Positions 47,557 to 55,313 of a DNA stretch of 64,000 bases are shown piece by piece. Each line of letters opens with the position of its first letter. Position 1 is the first letter of the stretch. Below the pieces are notes generated by a model that was not told where the DNA came from, searched no databases, and worked only from the letters and a program-made list of their open reading frames with translations. Made by a program: the position numbers and the translations under genes. Source of the DNA: Bacillota bacterium (GTDB lineage Bacteria; Bacillota; Desulfotomaculia; Desulfotomaculales; Ammonificaceae); assembly GCA_040755295.1 (NCBI GenBank), contig JBFMBK010000013.1, positions 1 to 64,000 on the forward strand, written 5' to 3'.

Positions 47557-47943
47557 CTAATGCCCGCCGCAGCCGCCGCCCCCGCAGCGATGCCGGTGTG
47601 CGTGGCCGCCCGTTCCGTGATTGCAGAGTGAAGGACCGTCGGCCAGTTTTCCGGCAATGAAATCGGTAACGGCGTCCGCCACAGAACCCTTTACGCCGGT
47701 TATGACGGTAATACGCCTTCTCCCAAAAACCTCTTTCGCCTTTTCACCCATTCCTCCCGTCAGGACGTGAGTCACCCCCATCTCCCCGAAATAATTGGGG
47801 AGTGAACACGATTGGTGCCCGGAGTTCTGGACCTCCGCTTGATCTTTAATCCGCCCTTCTTCCACTTCGACAATGGTAAACACCGGGCAGTGTCCGAAAT
47901 GGGCCGCCACATTACCGCCGTCGGTTGACACAGCAATTTTCAC
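47557..47943 (-). CDS. NifX/NifB-type iron-molybdenum cofactor family protein with His/Cys-rich tail
   Basis: 128 residues. KIAVSTDGGNVAAHFGHCPVFTIVEVEEGRI and GVTHVLTGGMGEKAKEVF define the dinitrogenase iron-molybdenum cofactor biosynthesis (MTH1175-like) fold. The last 20 or so residues (HGTGGHAHRHRCGGGGCGGH) are rich in His, Cys and Gly and look like a metal-binding tail. The GTG start has gggagg 8 nt upstream. No nif genes are nearby, so it is more likely an Fe-S or metal carrier than a nitrogenase factor. It is probably co-transcribed with the related gene upstream. Confidence 0.85.
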   Translation of the reverse strand: MKIAVSTDGGNVAAHFGHCPVFTIVEVEEGRIKDQAEVQNSGHQSCSLPNYFGEMGVTHVLTGGMGEKAKEVFGRRRITVITGVKGSVADAVTDFIAGKLADGPSLCNHGTGGHAHRHRCGGGGCGGH

Positions 47944-47999
47944 GATTTTGACCTCCCTGTGATTAATGAAACCGCTATTAAAATTGTATGTAATCGTTT

Positions 48000-48389
48000 C
48001 TAAAACCCCGCCAGTTTCCTCCCCGATTTCGCCACACCGGCGTACTGCGGCGCTGTGGCCGTCCTAGCGGCCGGCAGATACCCTTTTACATAAGCGGCGA
48101 TGCAGTCCTTGACGGTGCCGCTTACCGCGGTGTAGCAGGGAATTCCAGCAGTCTTTAAGGCTTCATGAGCGTTAGGCCCGATGTTCTCGGCAATGACAAC
48201 CCCTATATCATTTTCGAGAATCGTCTGGGCGGCGCGGATCCCTGCGCCCACCCGGCGTTTTTTCGCGATTAATACGTTCGAGTATACACCGTTATCCATA
48301 TCGTAAACCGTAAAGTAATTGCAGCGGCCGAAGCAGGAAACCATCGCCGTTTCCAGGGTGTATCCGGATGTTGAAACCGCGATCTTCAA
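48000..48389 (-). CDS. NifX/NifB-type iron-molybdenum cofactor family protein
   Basis: 129 residues from TTG at 48389 (gtgaggga just upstream). LKIAVSTSGYTLETAMVSCFGRCNYFTVYDMDNG and GIGPNAHE-like NIGPNAHEALKTAGIPCY match the same fold as the next gene, 56 bp away; the two are likely tandem paralogues. It has two cysteines in the SCFGRC element where the partner has HFGHC, and lacks the metal-binding tail. A very good promoter lies directly upstream. Confidence 0.82.
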   Translation of the reverse strand: MKIAVSTSGYTLETAMVSCFGRCNYFTVYDMDNGVYSNVLIAKKRRVGAGIRAAQTILENDIGVVIAENIGPNAHEALKTAGIPCYTAVSGTVKDCIAAYVKGYLPAARTATAPQYAGVAKSGRKLAGF

Positions 48390-48429
48390 TCCCTCACCCC
48401 CAATCGTCAGGAGGGATATTTTTAGTATT

Positions 48430-48458
48430 AGTATATGTTTATAATGGGCATATGTCAA
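48430..48458 (-). promoter_or_regulatory. Strong sigma-A type promoter for the NifX-like pair
   Basis: On the - strand TTGACA (48453-48458), 17 bp, TATACT (48430-48435). Both boxes are near consensus and the spacing is ideal. The start of transcription would be near 48423, giving a leader of about 35 nt to the TTG at 48389. Confidence 0.75.
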
Positions 48459-48545
48459 TAACCCCAGGGGATGAATCGGCGATAAAAAATTACCGGAAGG
48501 TTCCCGCTACGCAGCGGGTGGTTAGATTGCGCAGCGATAAAATTA

Positions 48546-48565
48546 AAAAGGCGTTGCCGCCTTTT
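48546..48565 (-). terminator. Intrinsic terminator of the his operon
   Basis: An 8-bp perfect stem aaaaggcg/cgcctttt with a 4-base loop, followed on the - strand by a T-rich tail (ttttt then aatttta). It is 28 nt beyond the hisIE stop. A second smaller hairpin (cccgct/agcggg) is at 48503-48518. Confidence 0.82.
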
Positions 48566-48593
48566 ACATGACCTGGTTATAGGCACCCGGAGC

Positions 48594-49322
48594 TTATTTT
48601 TTTCTGCTGGACAGTTCCCCGAACACCTCGCGTACATCCACCCCTTCAGCAGCCAAAAGCACCATTAGGTGGTATATCACATCGGCGGCTTCCGCGATTA
48701 ACTCGTCCCTCTTATTGTTTTTCGCGGCTACGATGACCTCCGTCGCCTCCTCGCCTATCTTCTTTAAGATCGAGTCTATTCCTTTGTCAAATAAATAACT
48801 GGTGTACGCGCCTTGAATACGGTTATGCTTTCGATCGAGGATCACATCGTAAACCTCTTCTAGAATGTTACTGCCGCAGACACACACCGGGCGGGTGGTT
48901 TCCTTGGTTTGCGGCCGCGATCTGCCCGGCGTCGCATTATCGTCGTACACCTCCGCCGGGTTGAAGACCAGTTCCCCGACCAGCGCCACCTGTCCCTCCG
49001 GCTCAATGCGGTAGTGGAAACAACTCTTGTACCCTTCGTGACAGGCCGCGCCCTCCTGCCGCACCTTAACCAACAAGGTGTCGGCGTCACAGTCGAAATA
49101 GACTTCATCAACGTACTGGACATTTCCGGAGGTCTCACCCTTATGCCAGAGTGTATCCCGGCTGCGGCTGAAAAACCACGTCTGCCCGCTGCTGAAGGTC
49201 TTGGTGATCGCCTCCCGGTTCATATAGGCGAGCATGAGGACCTCGCTGGTTCTGATATCCTGCACTATCACCGGAATTAAATCATCGCTGTTGTATTTGA
49301 AACGGTCCAGATTAAAACGCAA
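48594..49322 (-). CDS. hisIE: Bifunctional phosphoribosyl-AMP cyclohydrolase / phosphoribosyl-ATP pyrophosphatase
   Basis: 242 residues. The N-terminal HisI part has VIVQDIRTSEVLMLAYMNREAI, TWFFSRSRDTLWHKGETSGN and the DCDADTLLVKV metal site with CHEGYKSCFH. The C-terminal HisE part (about 155-235) has IQGAYTSYLFDKGIDSILKKIGEEATEV and AADVIYHLMVLL. It performs steps 2 and 3 of histidine synthesis. A short CVCG element joins the halves. The start is TTG with ggaggg 8 nt upstream. It is last in the operon; 170 bp without features separate it from hisF. Confidence 0.95.
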   Translation of the reverse strand: MRFNLDRFKYNSDDLIPVIVQDIRTSEVLMLAYMNREAITKTFSSGQTWFFSRSRDTLWHKGETSGNVQYVDEVYFDCDADTLLVKVRQEGAACHEGYKSCFHYRIEPEGQVALVGELVFNPAEVYDDNATPGRSRPQTKETTRPVCVCGSNILEEVYDVILDRKHNRIQGAYTSYLFDKGIDSILKKIGEEATEVIVAAKNNKRDELIAEAADVIYHLMVLLAAEGVDVREVFGELSSRKK

Positions 49323-49492
49323 AATCTTCCCTCCTTGGCATAGTAAAAAAGCCTATTTTCCCGTATCTCGGCTTTACCCGCGCCTTTCTTTAAAGTAGCC
49401 GTTCATCCTGCAACGGTGGAACGCGGCGATCGTTTGGGCAGCGCAAGGGACCCGGCACTCAATCAACTTGAAAAGACCGAAGGAGTTACTCT

Positions 49493-50251
49493 TTAAAGCC
49501 GGACGGGAATCCCGCACGCTACAAGATATTCTTTGGTCTCCCGGATGGAATACTCCCCGAAATGAAAAATCGATGCGGCCAGAGCGGCATCCGCCCCGCC
49601 GTCAACCAGCCCCTCGGCGACATGCTCGAGCGTCCCGACGCCACCCGAGGCTATCACCGGGATTCGGAGCGAGCCCGTAAACGTGCTGGTCAGCGGTATA
49701 TCGTAGCCGTCCTTCGTGCCGTCCCGGTCCATGCTTGTAAGAAGAATTTCTCCGGCGCCGAGGGATTCGACCTCACGCGCCCAGGACAGCGCGTCAACCC
49801 CGGTAGGCGTCCGCCCGCCGTGGATGTAGACCTCCCAGCGTCCTTCCCCGATCCGGCGGGCGTCGATCGCCACCACGACACACTGGCTACCGAAACGGGA
49901 AGCAGCCTCCTTCACGAGTCCGGGGTTTTTCACCGCGGCGGTGTTGAGCGAAATCTTATCCGCCCCCGCCGCCAGCATCTGCCGTATATCATCGAGGTTC
50001 CGGAGCCCCCCGCCCACCGTAAACGGTATGAAAACCTCTTCAGCGGTCCGGCGCGCGACATCGAGCATGATGTCGCGTTTTTCGGCCGAAGCCGTGATAT
50101 CGAGGAAAACCAGCTCATCCGCGCCCTCACGGTCGTAAAAGGCCGCAAGTTCCACGGGGTCCCCGGCGTCGCGAAGATTTATAAAGTTGACTCCTTTTAC
50201 CACACGCCCCCTGTCGACATCGAGACAGGGGATAATCCTCTTAGCTAACAA
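49493..50251 (-). CDS. hisF: Imidazole glycerol phosphate synthase cyclase subunit
   Basis: 252 residues, (beta/alpha)8 barrel. [18 protein letters not shown] has the catalytic Asp11, VVVAIDARR the second catalytic Asp, and FTVGGGLRN and VIASGGVGT bind the two phosphates. It uses ammonia from HisH to form IGP and AICAR, the latter feeding the purH-type steps of the purine pathway. The TTG start overlaps the end of hisA by 11 nt. Confidence 0.96.
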   Translation of the reverse strand: MLAKRIIPCLDVDRGRVVKGVNFINLRDAGDPVELAAFYDREGADELVFLDITASAEKRDIMLDVARRTAEEVFIPFTVGGGLRNLDDIRQMLAAGADKISLNTAAVKNPGLVKEAASRFGSQCVVVAIDARRIGEGRWEVYIHGGRTPTGVDALSWAREVESLGAGEILLTSMDRDGTKDGYDIPLTSTFTGSLRIPVIASGGVGTLEHVAEGLVDGGADAALAASIFHFGEYSIRETKEYLVACGIPVRL

Positions 50252-50981
50252 GCGTCTTCCCCTCCGCCGCGGCTATTGCGTCTGCGAGGCTGAGGCGCCC
50301 GTCATAGAGCGCTTTCCCGATGATTACCGAGTCAACCCCGAGTTCTTCCGTCTCCCGCAGATTTTTCACGTCCTCGGCCCGGGATACCCCGCCGGAAGCT
50401 ATCACCTTCAAACCCGTCTCGCGGGCGAAGTTGGCAACCGCCGGTATGTTGGGACCTTCAAGCTTGCCGTCGCGTGCAATGTCGGTAAAGACCGCCCGTT
50501 CCACGCCCATTTTCTTAAGCTGCTTACCGAAAGCGACCGCGTTCACCCCGGCCAGGCTCTCCCAGCCCGCAACCGCCACTACGCCGTCCCGGCAATCCAC
50601 GCTGACCACGATGCGGGAACCAAAATCCCTTATAAGCTCAAGCATAAGCTCGTGGTTGTAAACCGCCGCTGTTCCTAGTATGACCCTGACGGCGCCGCAA
50701 CCGAGAATCTCTTCCACCGCCCCCCGTTCCCTGATGCCGCCGCCCACCTGCACCGGCATCGTAACAGCCCCGGCGATATCCCGGATCACGGACAGGTGCG
50801 CCGGGCGTCCGGCAAAAGCGCCGTCGAGGTCCACCACGTGGAGCCACCGCGCCCCCGCCGCCTGCCACTTCTGCGCCACCGACACCGGATCGCCGGAGTA
50901 AACCGTCTCTTTATCTTTTCTACCTTCCACCAAGCGGACACATTTCCCGCCCCGGAGGTCGATCGCAGGAATCACAAGCAC
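50241..50981 (-). CDS. hisA: ProFAR isomerase
   Basis: 246 residues, (beta/alpha)8 barrel. [18 protein letters not shown] has the catalytic Asp8, [13 protein letters not shown] and [13 protein letters not shown] the phosphate loops, and [15 protein letters not shown] the second catalytic Asp. It isomerises ProFAR to PRFAR for hisF. The GTG start overlaps hisH by 10 nt. Confidence 0.96.
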   Translation of the reverse strand: MLVIPAIDLRGGKCVRLVEGRKDKETVYSGDPVSVAQKWQAAGARWLHVVDLDGAFAGRPAHLSVIRDIAGAVTMPVQVGGGIRERGAVEEILGCGAVRVILGTAAVYNHELMLELIRDFGSRIVVSVDCRDGVVAVAGWESLAGVNAVAFGKQLKKMGVERAVFTDIARDGKLEGPNIPAVANFARETGLKVIASGGVSRAEDVKNLRETEELGVDSVIIGKALYDGRLSLADAIAAAEGKTLVS

Positions 50982-51586
50982 CCTGTCACCAGCTTTCCGA
51001 AATTCATAAGGATTTTCAATCCCCAGGTACTCGACTTCTCGGGGTGGAACTGGATTCCGTAAACATTCCCTCTCCCCGCCGCCGAAGTAAAACGCTTGCC
51101 GTACTCCGTCTCCGCAATCACTATATCCCGTTCTTCCGGATCAACATAATAGGAATGAACGAAGTAGAAGCGGGTCCGGTCCGGGATGCCGGTAAACAGC
51201 GGCGTCGGCCGGGCGAATTCCGCCTCGTTCCATCCCATATGCGGTACCTTAACCCCTTCCGGCAGACGTTTCACACGTCCCCGGAAGTATCCGAGGCCTT
51301 TCGTCTCCCCCCACTCCTCGCTCACATCGAAAAGCAGCTGCAGACCGAGGCAGATGCCCAGAAAGGGCTTCCCGGAGTTAAGCGCCCGCTCCACAGCGCC
51401 AAGCAGGCCGCGCGAATTCAAATTGGCCATGGCATCGGCAAATGCACCTACACCGGGTAAGACAACCCCCGGTGCGGCGACAACCGCTTCGGCTTCCCGT
51501 ACCACTTCCGCCTTGAATCCCGCTTTCTCAAAACCTTTTTCCACACTACGGAGGTTTCCCATCCCGTAGTCGATAATCGCTATCAC
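50972..51586 (-). CDS. hisH: Imidazole glycerol phosphate synthase glutaminase subunit
   Basis: 204 residues, class I glutamine amidotransferase. The nucleophile Cys79 is in FLGICLGLQLLFD, and the His-Glu pair is in GIQFHPEKSS. DYGMGNLRSVEKGF starts the fold. It passes ammonia to HisF. The GTG start follows an ggaggag site. The spacer to hisB contains a three-unit heptanucleotide array. Confidence 0.96.
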   Translation of the reverse strand: MIAIIDYGMGNLRSVEKGFEKAGFKAEVVREAEAVVAAPGVVLPGVGAFADAMANLNSRGLLGAVERALNSGKPFLGICLGLQLLFDVSEEWGETKGLGYFRGRVKRLPEGVKVPHMGWNEAEFARPTPLFTGIPDRTRFYFVHSYYVDPEERDIVIAETEYGKRFTSAAGRGNVYGIQFHPEKSSTWGLKILMNFGKLVTGCL

Positions 51587-51630
51587 AATTAACTCCTCCG
51601 CAAGTATTCAGGGTCAGAATTCAGAAGAAC

Positions 51631-51652
51631 GTTGAACTTTGAACCTTGAACT
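51631..51652. repeat. NTTGAAC heptanucleotide array in the hisB-hisH spacer
   Basis: Three units (gttgaac, tttgaac, cttgaac) at 7-bp spacing, ending 1 nt from the hisB stop codon. The word is the reverse complement of the GTTCAA word at 34567-34608. It is preceded by gggtcagaattcagaag (51611-51627), also seen in similar form near 37790 and 41140. Confidence 0.75.
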
Positions 51653-51653
51653 G

Positions 51654-52247
51654 TTACAGCGTCCCCTTGGTCGACGGAACTCCCTTGGCACGCGGGTCGA
51701 AAGAGGCCGCATCGCCCATCGCCCGCCCGGAAGCCTTGAAAAGCGCCTCGATGATGTGGTGCGTATTCCTTCCGGAGAGGACATTCAGGTGCATCGTAAC
51801 GCCGGCGTTGTACGCAAAAGCACGGAAAAACTCCAATACCAGTTCGGTGTCGAAGTCGCCCACCCGGGTGGCGGGAAAGTCGGCGCTTAAAGCGACGTGA
51901 GCCCTGCCGCTAATATCCACCGCCACCAGGGCCAGCGCTTCATCCATCGGCACCACGGCGTATCCGAACCGGCGAATCCCCTGTTTGGTCCCGATGGCCT
52001 TGCTAAAAGCCTGACCCAGGGCGATACCCACGTCTTCAACCGTGTGGTGCGCGTCAACCTTCAGGTCGCCTTCGGCCGCGACATCAAGGTCCCAGAGACT
52101 GAACCGGGAAAAGAGGTGCAGCATGTGCTCGAAAAAACCCACGCCGGTTTTCACGGTGCTCCGGCCCTCCCCGTCGATGTTAAGCGTAACCTTGACCGCC
52201 GTTTCCGACGTTTGACGGGTAAAACTCGCTTTTCGCATATCAGACAT
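51654..52247 (-). CDS. hisB: Imidazoleglycerol-phosphate dehydratase
   Basis: 197 residues from the ATG at 52247 (gggaggtgg 6 nt upstream). GVGFFEHMLHLFSRF, DAHHTVEDVGIALGQA and VGDFDTELVLEFFRAFAYNAGVTMHLN carry the manganese-binding histidines and glutamates of this family. It is the monofunctional form, without a histidinol-phosphatase domain. HisN/HisK-type phosphatase is not in the window. Confidence 0.96.
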   Translation of the reverse strand: MSDMRKASFTRQTSETAVKVTLNIDGEGRSTVKTGVGFFEHMLHLFSRFSLWDLDVAAEGDLKVDAHHTVEDVGIALGQAFSKAIGTKQGIRRFGYAVVPMDEALALVAVDISGRAHVALSADFPATRVGDFDTELVLEFFRAFAYNAGVTMHLNVLSGRNTHHIIEALFKASGRAMGDAASFDPRAKGVPSTKGTL

Positions 52248-52290
52248 TCGGCCACCTCCCGTTCGTATGCAACTATTCAGTTTCCCCGCA

Positions 52291-52470
52291 GGGCGCGACG
52301 ATAAGTAAAGCATCGCTGCGTCAGTCCGACGAAACCGAATCCTCATGTACGTCCCAGTACACTCCGGTTCGGCTCCGTCGTTCTTCCTTGCACTGCACCA
52401 CTTCTCGCCGCGTTCCGTTTATGTTACTCTTCTGCGGCTAAGCAACACGCTTACGGGTCTATATTTTCAC
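52291..52470. repeat. Structured ~180-bp repeat, copy 1 (hisC-hisB spacer)
   Basis: It begins gggcgcgacg and ends near ttacgggtctatattttcac. It contains a two-part hairpin: an outer stem (52327-52339 with 52368-52380, 11 of 13 pairs), 6-nt internal loops on each side, and a 5-bp inner stem tgtac/gtaca (52346-52350, 52357-52361) with a 6-nt loop. Copy 2 at 53600 shares the flanks (cgttccgtttatgttactcttctg) and the hairpin layout. Confidence 0.78.
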
Positions 52471-52484
52471 TCCACGATAGACGA

Positions 52485-53564
52485 TTAATCGTCATCATTG
52501 ACTCCTAAAACAGCGCGCAAAGCATCAATAAACGCCCGGTTCTCCGCCGGTGTGCCGACGTTTACGCGCAAACACCGGTCCAGTCCCGGACTTTCCACAT
52601 TCCGGATAAGGATTTCTCTTTCCAACAGCCCCTCGTAAACCGCCGCCGCAGGTAAACCTGTTCTGAAAAGAATAAAGTTTGCGCGGGAGGGAAAGGTCTC
52701 AACGCCGGGAATATCGCTCATCTTCCGCAGCAGTTCTTCCCGGCCGGCAACAATCGCGTCTATGCGCTCCCGGAAGACCGGCAGGTATTCCAATACGGTT
52801 CGGGCGGCCAGTTGGGAGAAGGCGTTAAGGTTAAAAGGCTGTTTTACTTTTAATAGCGCGCTTATCACCTCTGAGCCCGCCGCCAGGTAACCGACCCGCA
52901 ACCCGGCCAGCCCGAAGGCCTTGGAAAAGGTCCTCAGCACCACCAGACGCGGGTAGCGCCGCACAAGCTCCGTGCAGCTTTTCCCCGCAAACTCCACGTA
53001 AGCCTCGTCCAGCAAAACCAGACCTTCCGTCCCTTCGAGCAGCTCTTCGACAGCCGCACGTGCTACCGTGTTCCCCGTAGGGTTGTTCGGCGAACAAATA
53101 ATCATCATCCTGGTTCCCTGAACCGCCGCTTCCCGCAACAGCGCCTGCAGGTCGAGGGTGAAGTCCGCCAGCCGCGGCACATCGATTGGGACCGCCCCGG
53201 CGATACGCGCGTGAATCCCGTACATTGAAAAGGTAGGGGGGGTGATTATCACCCGCCCGCCGCTGCCGAAGGTCAGCAGCAGCGTAAGGATCAGCTCGTC
53301 CGAGCCGTTGCCCGCAAGGACGTTCTCCGGGTCAAGGCCGGTGTAACCCGCCAACGCTTCCCTTAACCCTGCTGCCAGAGGGTCCGGGTAACGGACAAAG
53401 GTCTGCCCGGAAACCTGCCTGAAGATCTCGGACATTACTTCCGGCGCGAAATCGTAAGGGTTTTCGTTGGCATCGAGTTTGATAAACCCGGGATAGTCCG
53501 GCACCGCATAAGGAATCAGATCGCGCAGGTCCGGCCGTGTAAGTTTCAGTACCTCGTCAGTCAC
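52485..53564 (-). CDS. hisC: Histidinol-phosphate aminotransferase
   Basis: 359 residues, fold type I PLP enzyme. LDANENPYDFAPEV, AGNGSDELILTLL, CSPNNPTGN, LDEAYVEFAG and TFSKAFGLAGLRVGYLA (PLP lysine) are the HisC pattern. The GTG start has aaggag 8 nt upstream. It sits between two copies of a structured repeat that enlarge its flanking spacers to 237 and 339 bp. Confidence 0.95.
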   Translation of the reverse strand: MTDEVLKLTRPDLRDLIPYAVPDYPGFIKLDANENPYDFAPEVMSEIFRQVSGQTFVRYPDPLAAGLREALAGYTGLDPENVLAGNGSDELILTLLLTFGSGGRVIITPPTFSMYGIHARIAGAVPIDVPRLADFTLDLQALLREAAVQGTRMMIICSPNNPTGNTVARAAVEELLEGTEGLVLLDEAYVEFAGKSCTELVRRYPRLVVLRTFSKAFGLAGLRVGYLAAGSEVISALLKVKQPFNLNAFSQLAARTVLEYLPVFRERIDAIVAGREELLRKMSDIPGVETFPSRANFILFRTGLPAAAVYEGLLEREILIRNVESPGLDRCLRVNVGTPAENRAFIDALRAVLGVNDDD

Positions 53565-53599
53565 ATTCCGTCTCCTTTGAGAATAGTACTTCTCTCTTT

Positions 53600-53775
53600 G
53601 GGCGCGACGGTGAGCTTCGCATTACTGCGTCAGGCTTGTCGGCCGGGTCGTCACGTATTTCCATATACGCTCCGGCCCGTCCGGCTGCGCCTTCCTTGTA
53701 CCGCTCGCTCCTCGTCGCGTTCCGTTTATGTTACTCTTCTGCTGCTAAGTAGTCAGCTTAGGGGTCCTTATTTTC
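53600..53775. repeat. Structured ~180-bp repeat, copy 2 (hisD-hisC spacer)
   Basis: It begins gggcgcgacg like copy 1 and ends near ggggtccttattttcat. The outer stem pairs 53638-53647 with 53676-53685 (8 pairs, one wobble, one mismatch), 6-nt internal loops follow, and the 5-bp inner stem cgtat/atacg (53654-53658, 53665-53669) closes a 6-nt loop. Stem sequences differ from copy 1 but pairing is kept. Beyond it, cttattttc (53767) and gaaaataag (53813) form another inverted pair. The rest of 53776-53903 holds no gene. Confidence 0.78.
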
Positions 53776-53903
53776 ATTTATCACGGTTCGCTATACCCAG
53801 GGGGTAACTCCCCGAAAATAAGTGTTCTTTCGTAAGGCGCGGTAATAAGGTGTATTACGCTACGTGAGCTGTACCCTTGGTGCGGTCGGAAGGCCCGCAT
53901 GGG

Positions 53904-55190
53904 TTACTTCTCCCGGATTTTGATAGCCCTCCCGTGAGCCGGCAGCCCCTCAACGGAAGCCAGCAGAAAAGCCGGCCCAGCCAGCTCTTTAAACGCCTCC
54001 GGTGAAAGGCCGACAACGTTGATTCGTTTTAAGAAGTCCTCCACCCCGAGCGGCGAGAAGAACCGCGCCGTTCCACCGGTAGGCAGAACATGGTTCGGCC
54101 CGGCTATATAATCGCCCATGGGCACCGGGGAAAAGCGTCCGAGGAACACCCCGCCCGCGTTTTCCACCTTTTCAAGCGCGGACATCGGCTCGGCGACCAT
54201 CAGTTCCAGGTGTTCAGGCGCGAAGCGGTTGGCGTAGTCAACCGCAGCGGCGACATCCGGTACGATCACCGCGGCACTCGACCCAAGCGCCCTTCTGACG
54301 GTTTCCGGCCTGCCGAGAGCCGTAAGTTCCTCTTCCAGGACCTCGTTCACCCGGAACGCAAGCGCCCGGTTTGTGGTTATTAAAAACGCCCGGGCAAGCG
54401 GGTCGTGTTCCGCCTGGGCGAGAAGGTCCGCCGCCACATGCCGGGGGTCGGCGGTGTCGTCCGCAATCACCAGCACCTCGCTCGGCCCCGCCAGGCTGTC
54501 TATGCCGACCAGCCCGAAAACCGCCCGTTTTGCGAGTGTAACGTATACATTACCGGGTCCCACGATTTTGTCCACCCGCGGAACCGCTTTCGTGCCGTAA
54601 GCCAGAGCGGCCACCGCCTGTGCGCCGCCGATCCGGTAAACCTCGTCCACTCCCGCCTCACGCGCCGCCACCAGGACGTGCGGGTCTATCCCGCCCTGCG
54701 GACCGGGGGGCGTGGTCATGACCACCCGGCGCACCCCCGCCACCCGCGCCGGAACAACGTTCATCAGCACGGAAGATGGGTAGCGCGCCCGTCCGCCGGG
54801 AACGTAAACACCCGCGCTTGCCAACGGCCGAATCAGCTGACCCAGCCTGGTTCCGTCCGGCGCCGTATCCATCCAGGTCGCGGGAAGTTTCCGGGAATGA
54901 AAGCCGCTGATGCGGTCGCGCGCAAGCCGGATTGCCGCCACAAATCGCGCGCTGACCGCCCCGTACGCGGCTTCAATTTCTTCTTCCCTTACCGCCAATC
55001 CCTCGGGTGACAGTTCCACCTTGTCATACTCGGCGGTTAAGGTGCACAGGGCGGCGTCCCCTTCGGCGCGCACCCTGGCGATAATGTTTTCCACGGTCCG
55101 AGCCGCATCCTCCGGGAATGAAAACTCCCGGTCAAGGAGCCGCTCGGTTTCCGGGTCGTTGGCATTCAATATCCGCAGCAAACCAGTCAT
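53904..55190 (-). CDS. hisD: Histidinol dehydrogenase
   Basis: About 428 residues from the ATG at 55190 (ggagg close upstream). VYVPGGRARYPSSVLMNVVPARVAG, IGGAQAVAALAYGT, KIVGPGNVYVTLAKR and GIDSLAGPSEVLVIAD are signature stretches; LAQAEHDPLARA carries catalytic Glu/His-type zinc residues. It oxidises histidinol to histidine in two NAD steps. It is the first his gene in this operon; hisG and hisZ are not found in the window. Confidence 0.96.
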   Translation of the reverse strand: MTGLLRILNANDPETERLLDREFSFPEDAARTVENIIARVRAEGDAALCTLTAEYDKVELSPEGLAVREEEIEAAYGAVSARFVAAIRLARDRISGFHSRKLPATWMDTAPDGTRLGQLIRPLASAGVYVPGGRARYPSSVLMNVVPARVAGVRRVVMTTPPGPQGGIDPHVLVAAREAGVDEVYRIGGAQAVAALAYGTKAVPRVDKIVGPGNVYVTLAKRAVFGLVGIDSLAGPSEVLVIADDTADPRHVAADLLAQAEHDPLARAFLITTNRALAFRVNEVLEEELTALGRPETVRRALGSSAAVIVPDVAAAVDYANRFAPEHLELMVAEPMSALEKVENAGGVFLGRFSPVPMGDYIAGPNHVLPTGGTARFFSPLGVEDFLKRINVVGLSPEAFKELAGPAFLLASVEGLPAHGRAIKIREK

Positions 55191-55248
55191 TTTCCTCCGT
55201 AAAGACATCAGTTATTCAAAACCCGAACAAACCGGGGCCAATTGATTT

Positions 55249-55313
55249 TACCACGGAGAGACACAGACTACTACATACCTACTATCTACTGCCTACTACC
55301 TACTACCTACTGG
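55249..55313. repeat. CTACTAC heptanucleotide array overlapping the purD stop codon
   Basis: Five units (ctactat, ctactgc, ctactac, ctactac, ctactgg) at 55279-55313, with one more ctactac at 55268-55274. Read on the - strand the word is tagtagg-like, and the purD stop TAG is inside the last unit. Directly before it, taccacggagagacacag (55249-55266) is a word of the CCACNGA type also found between gatA and gatB. Confidence 0.82.
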
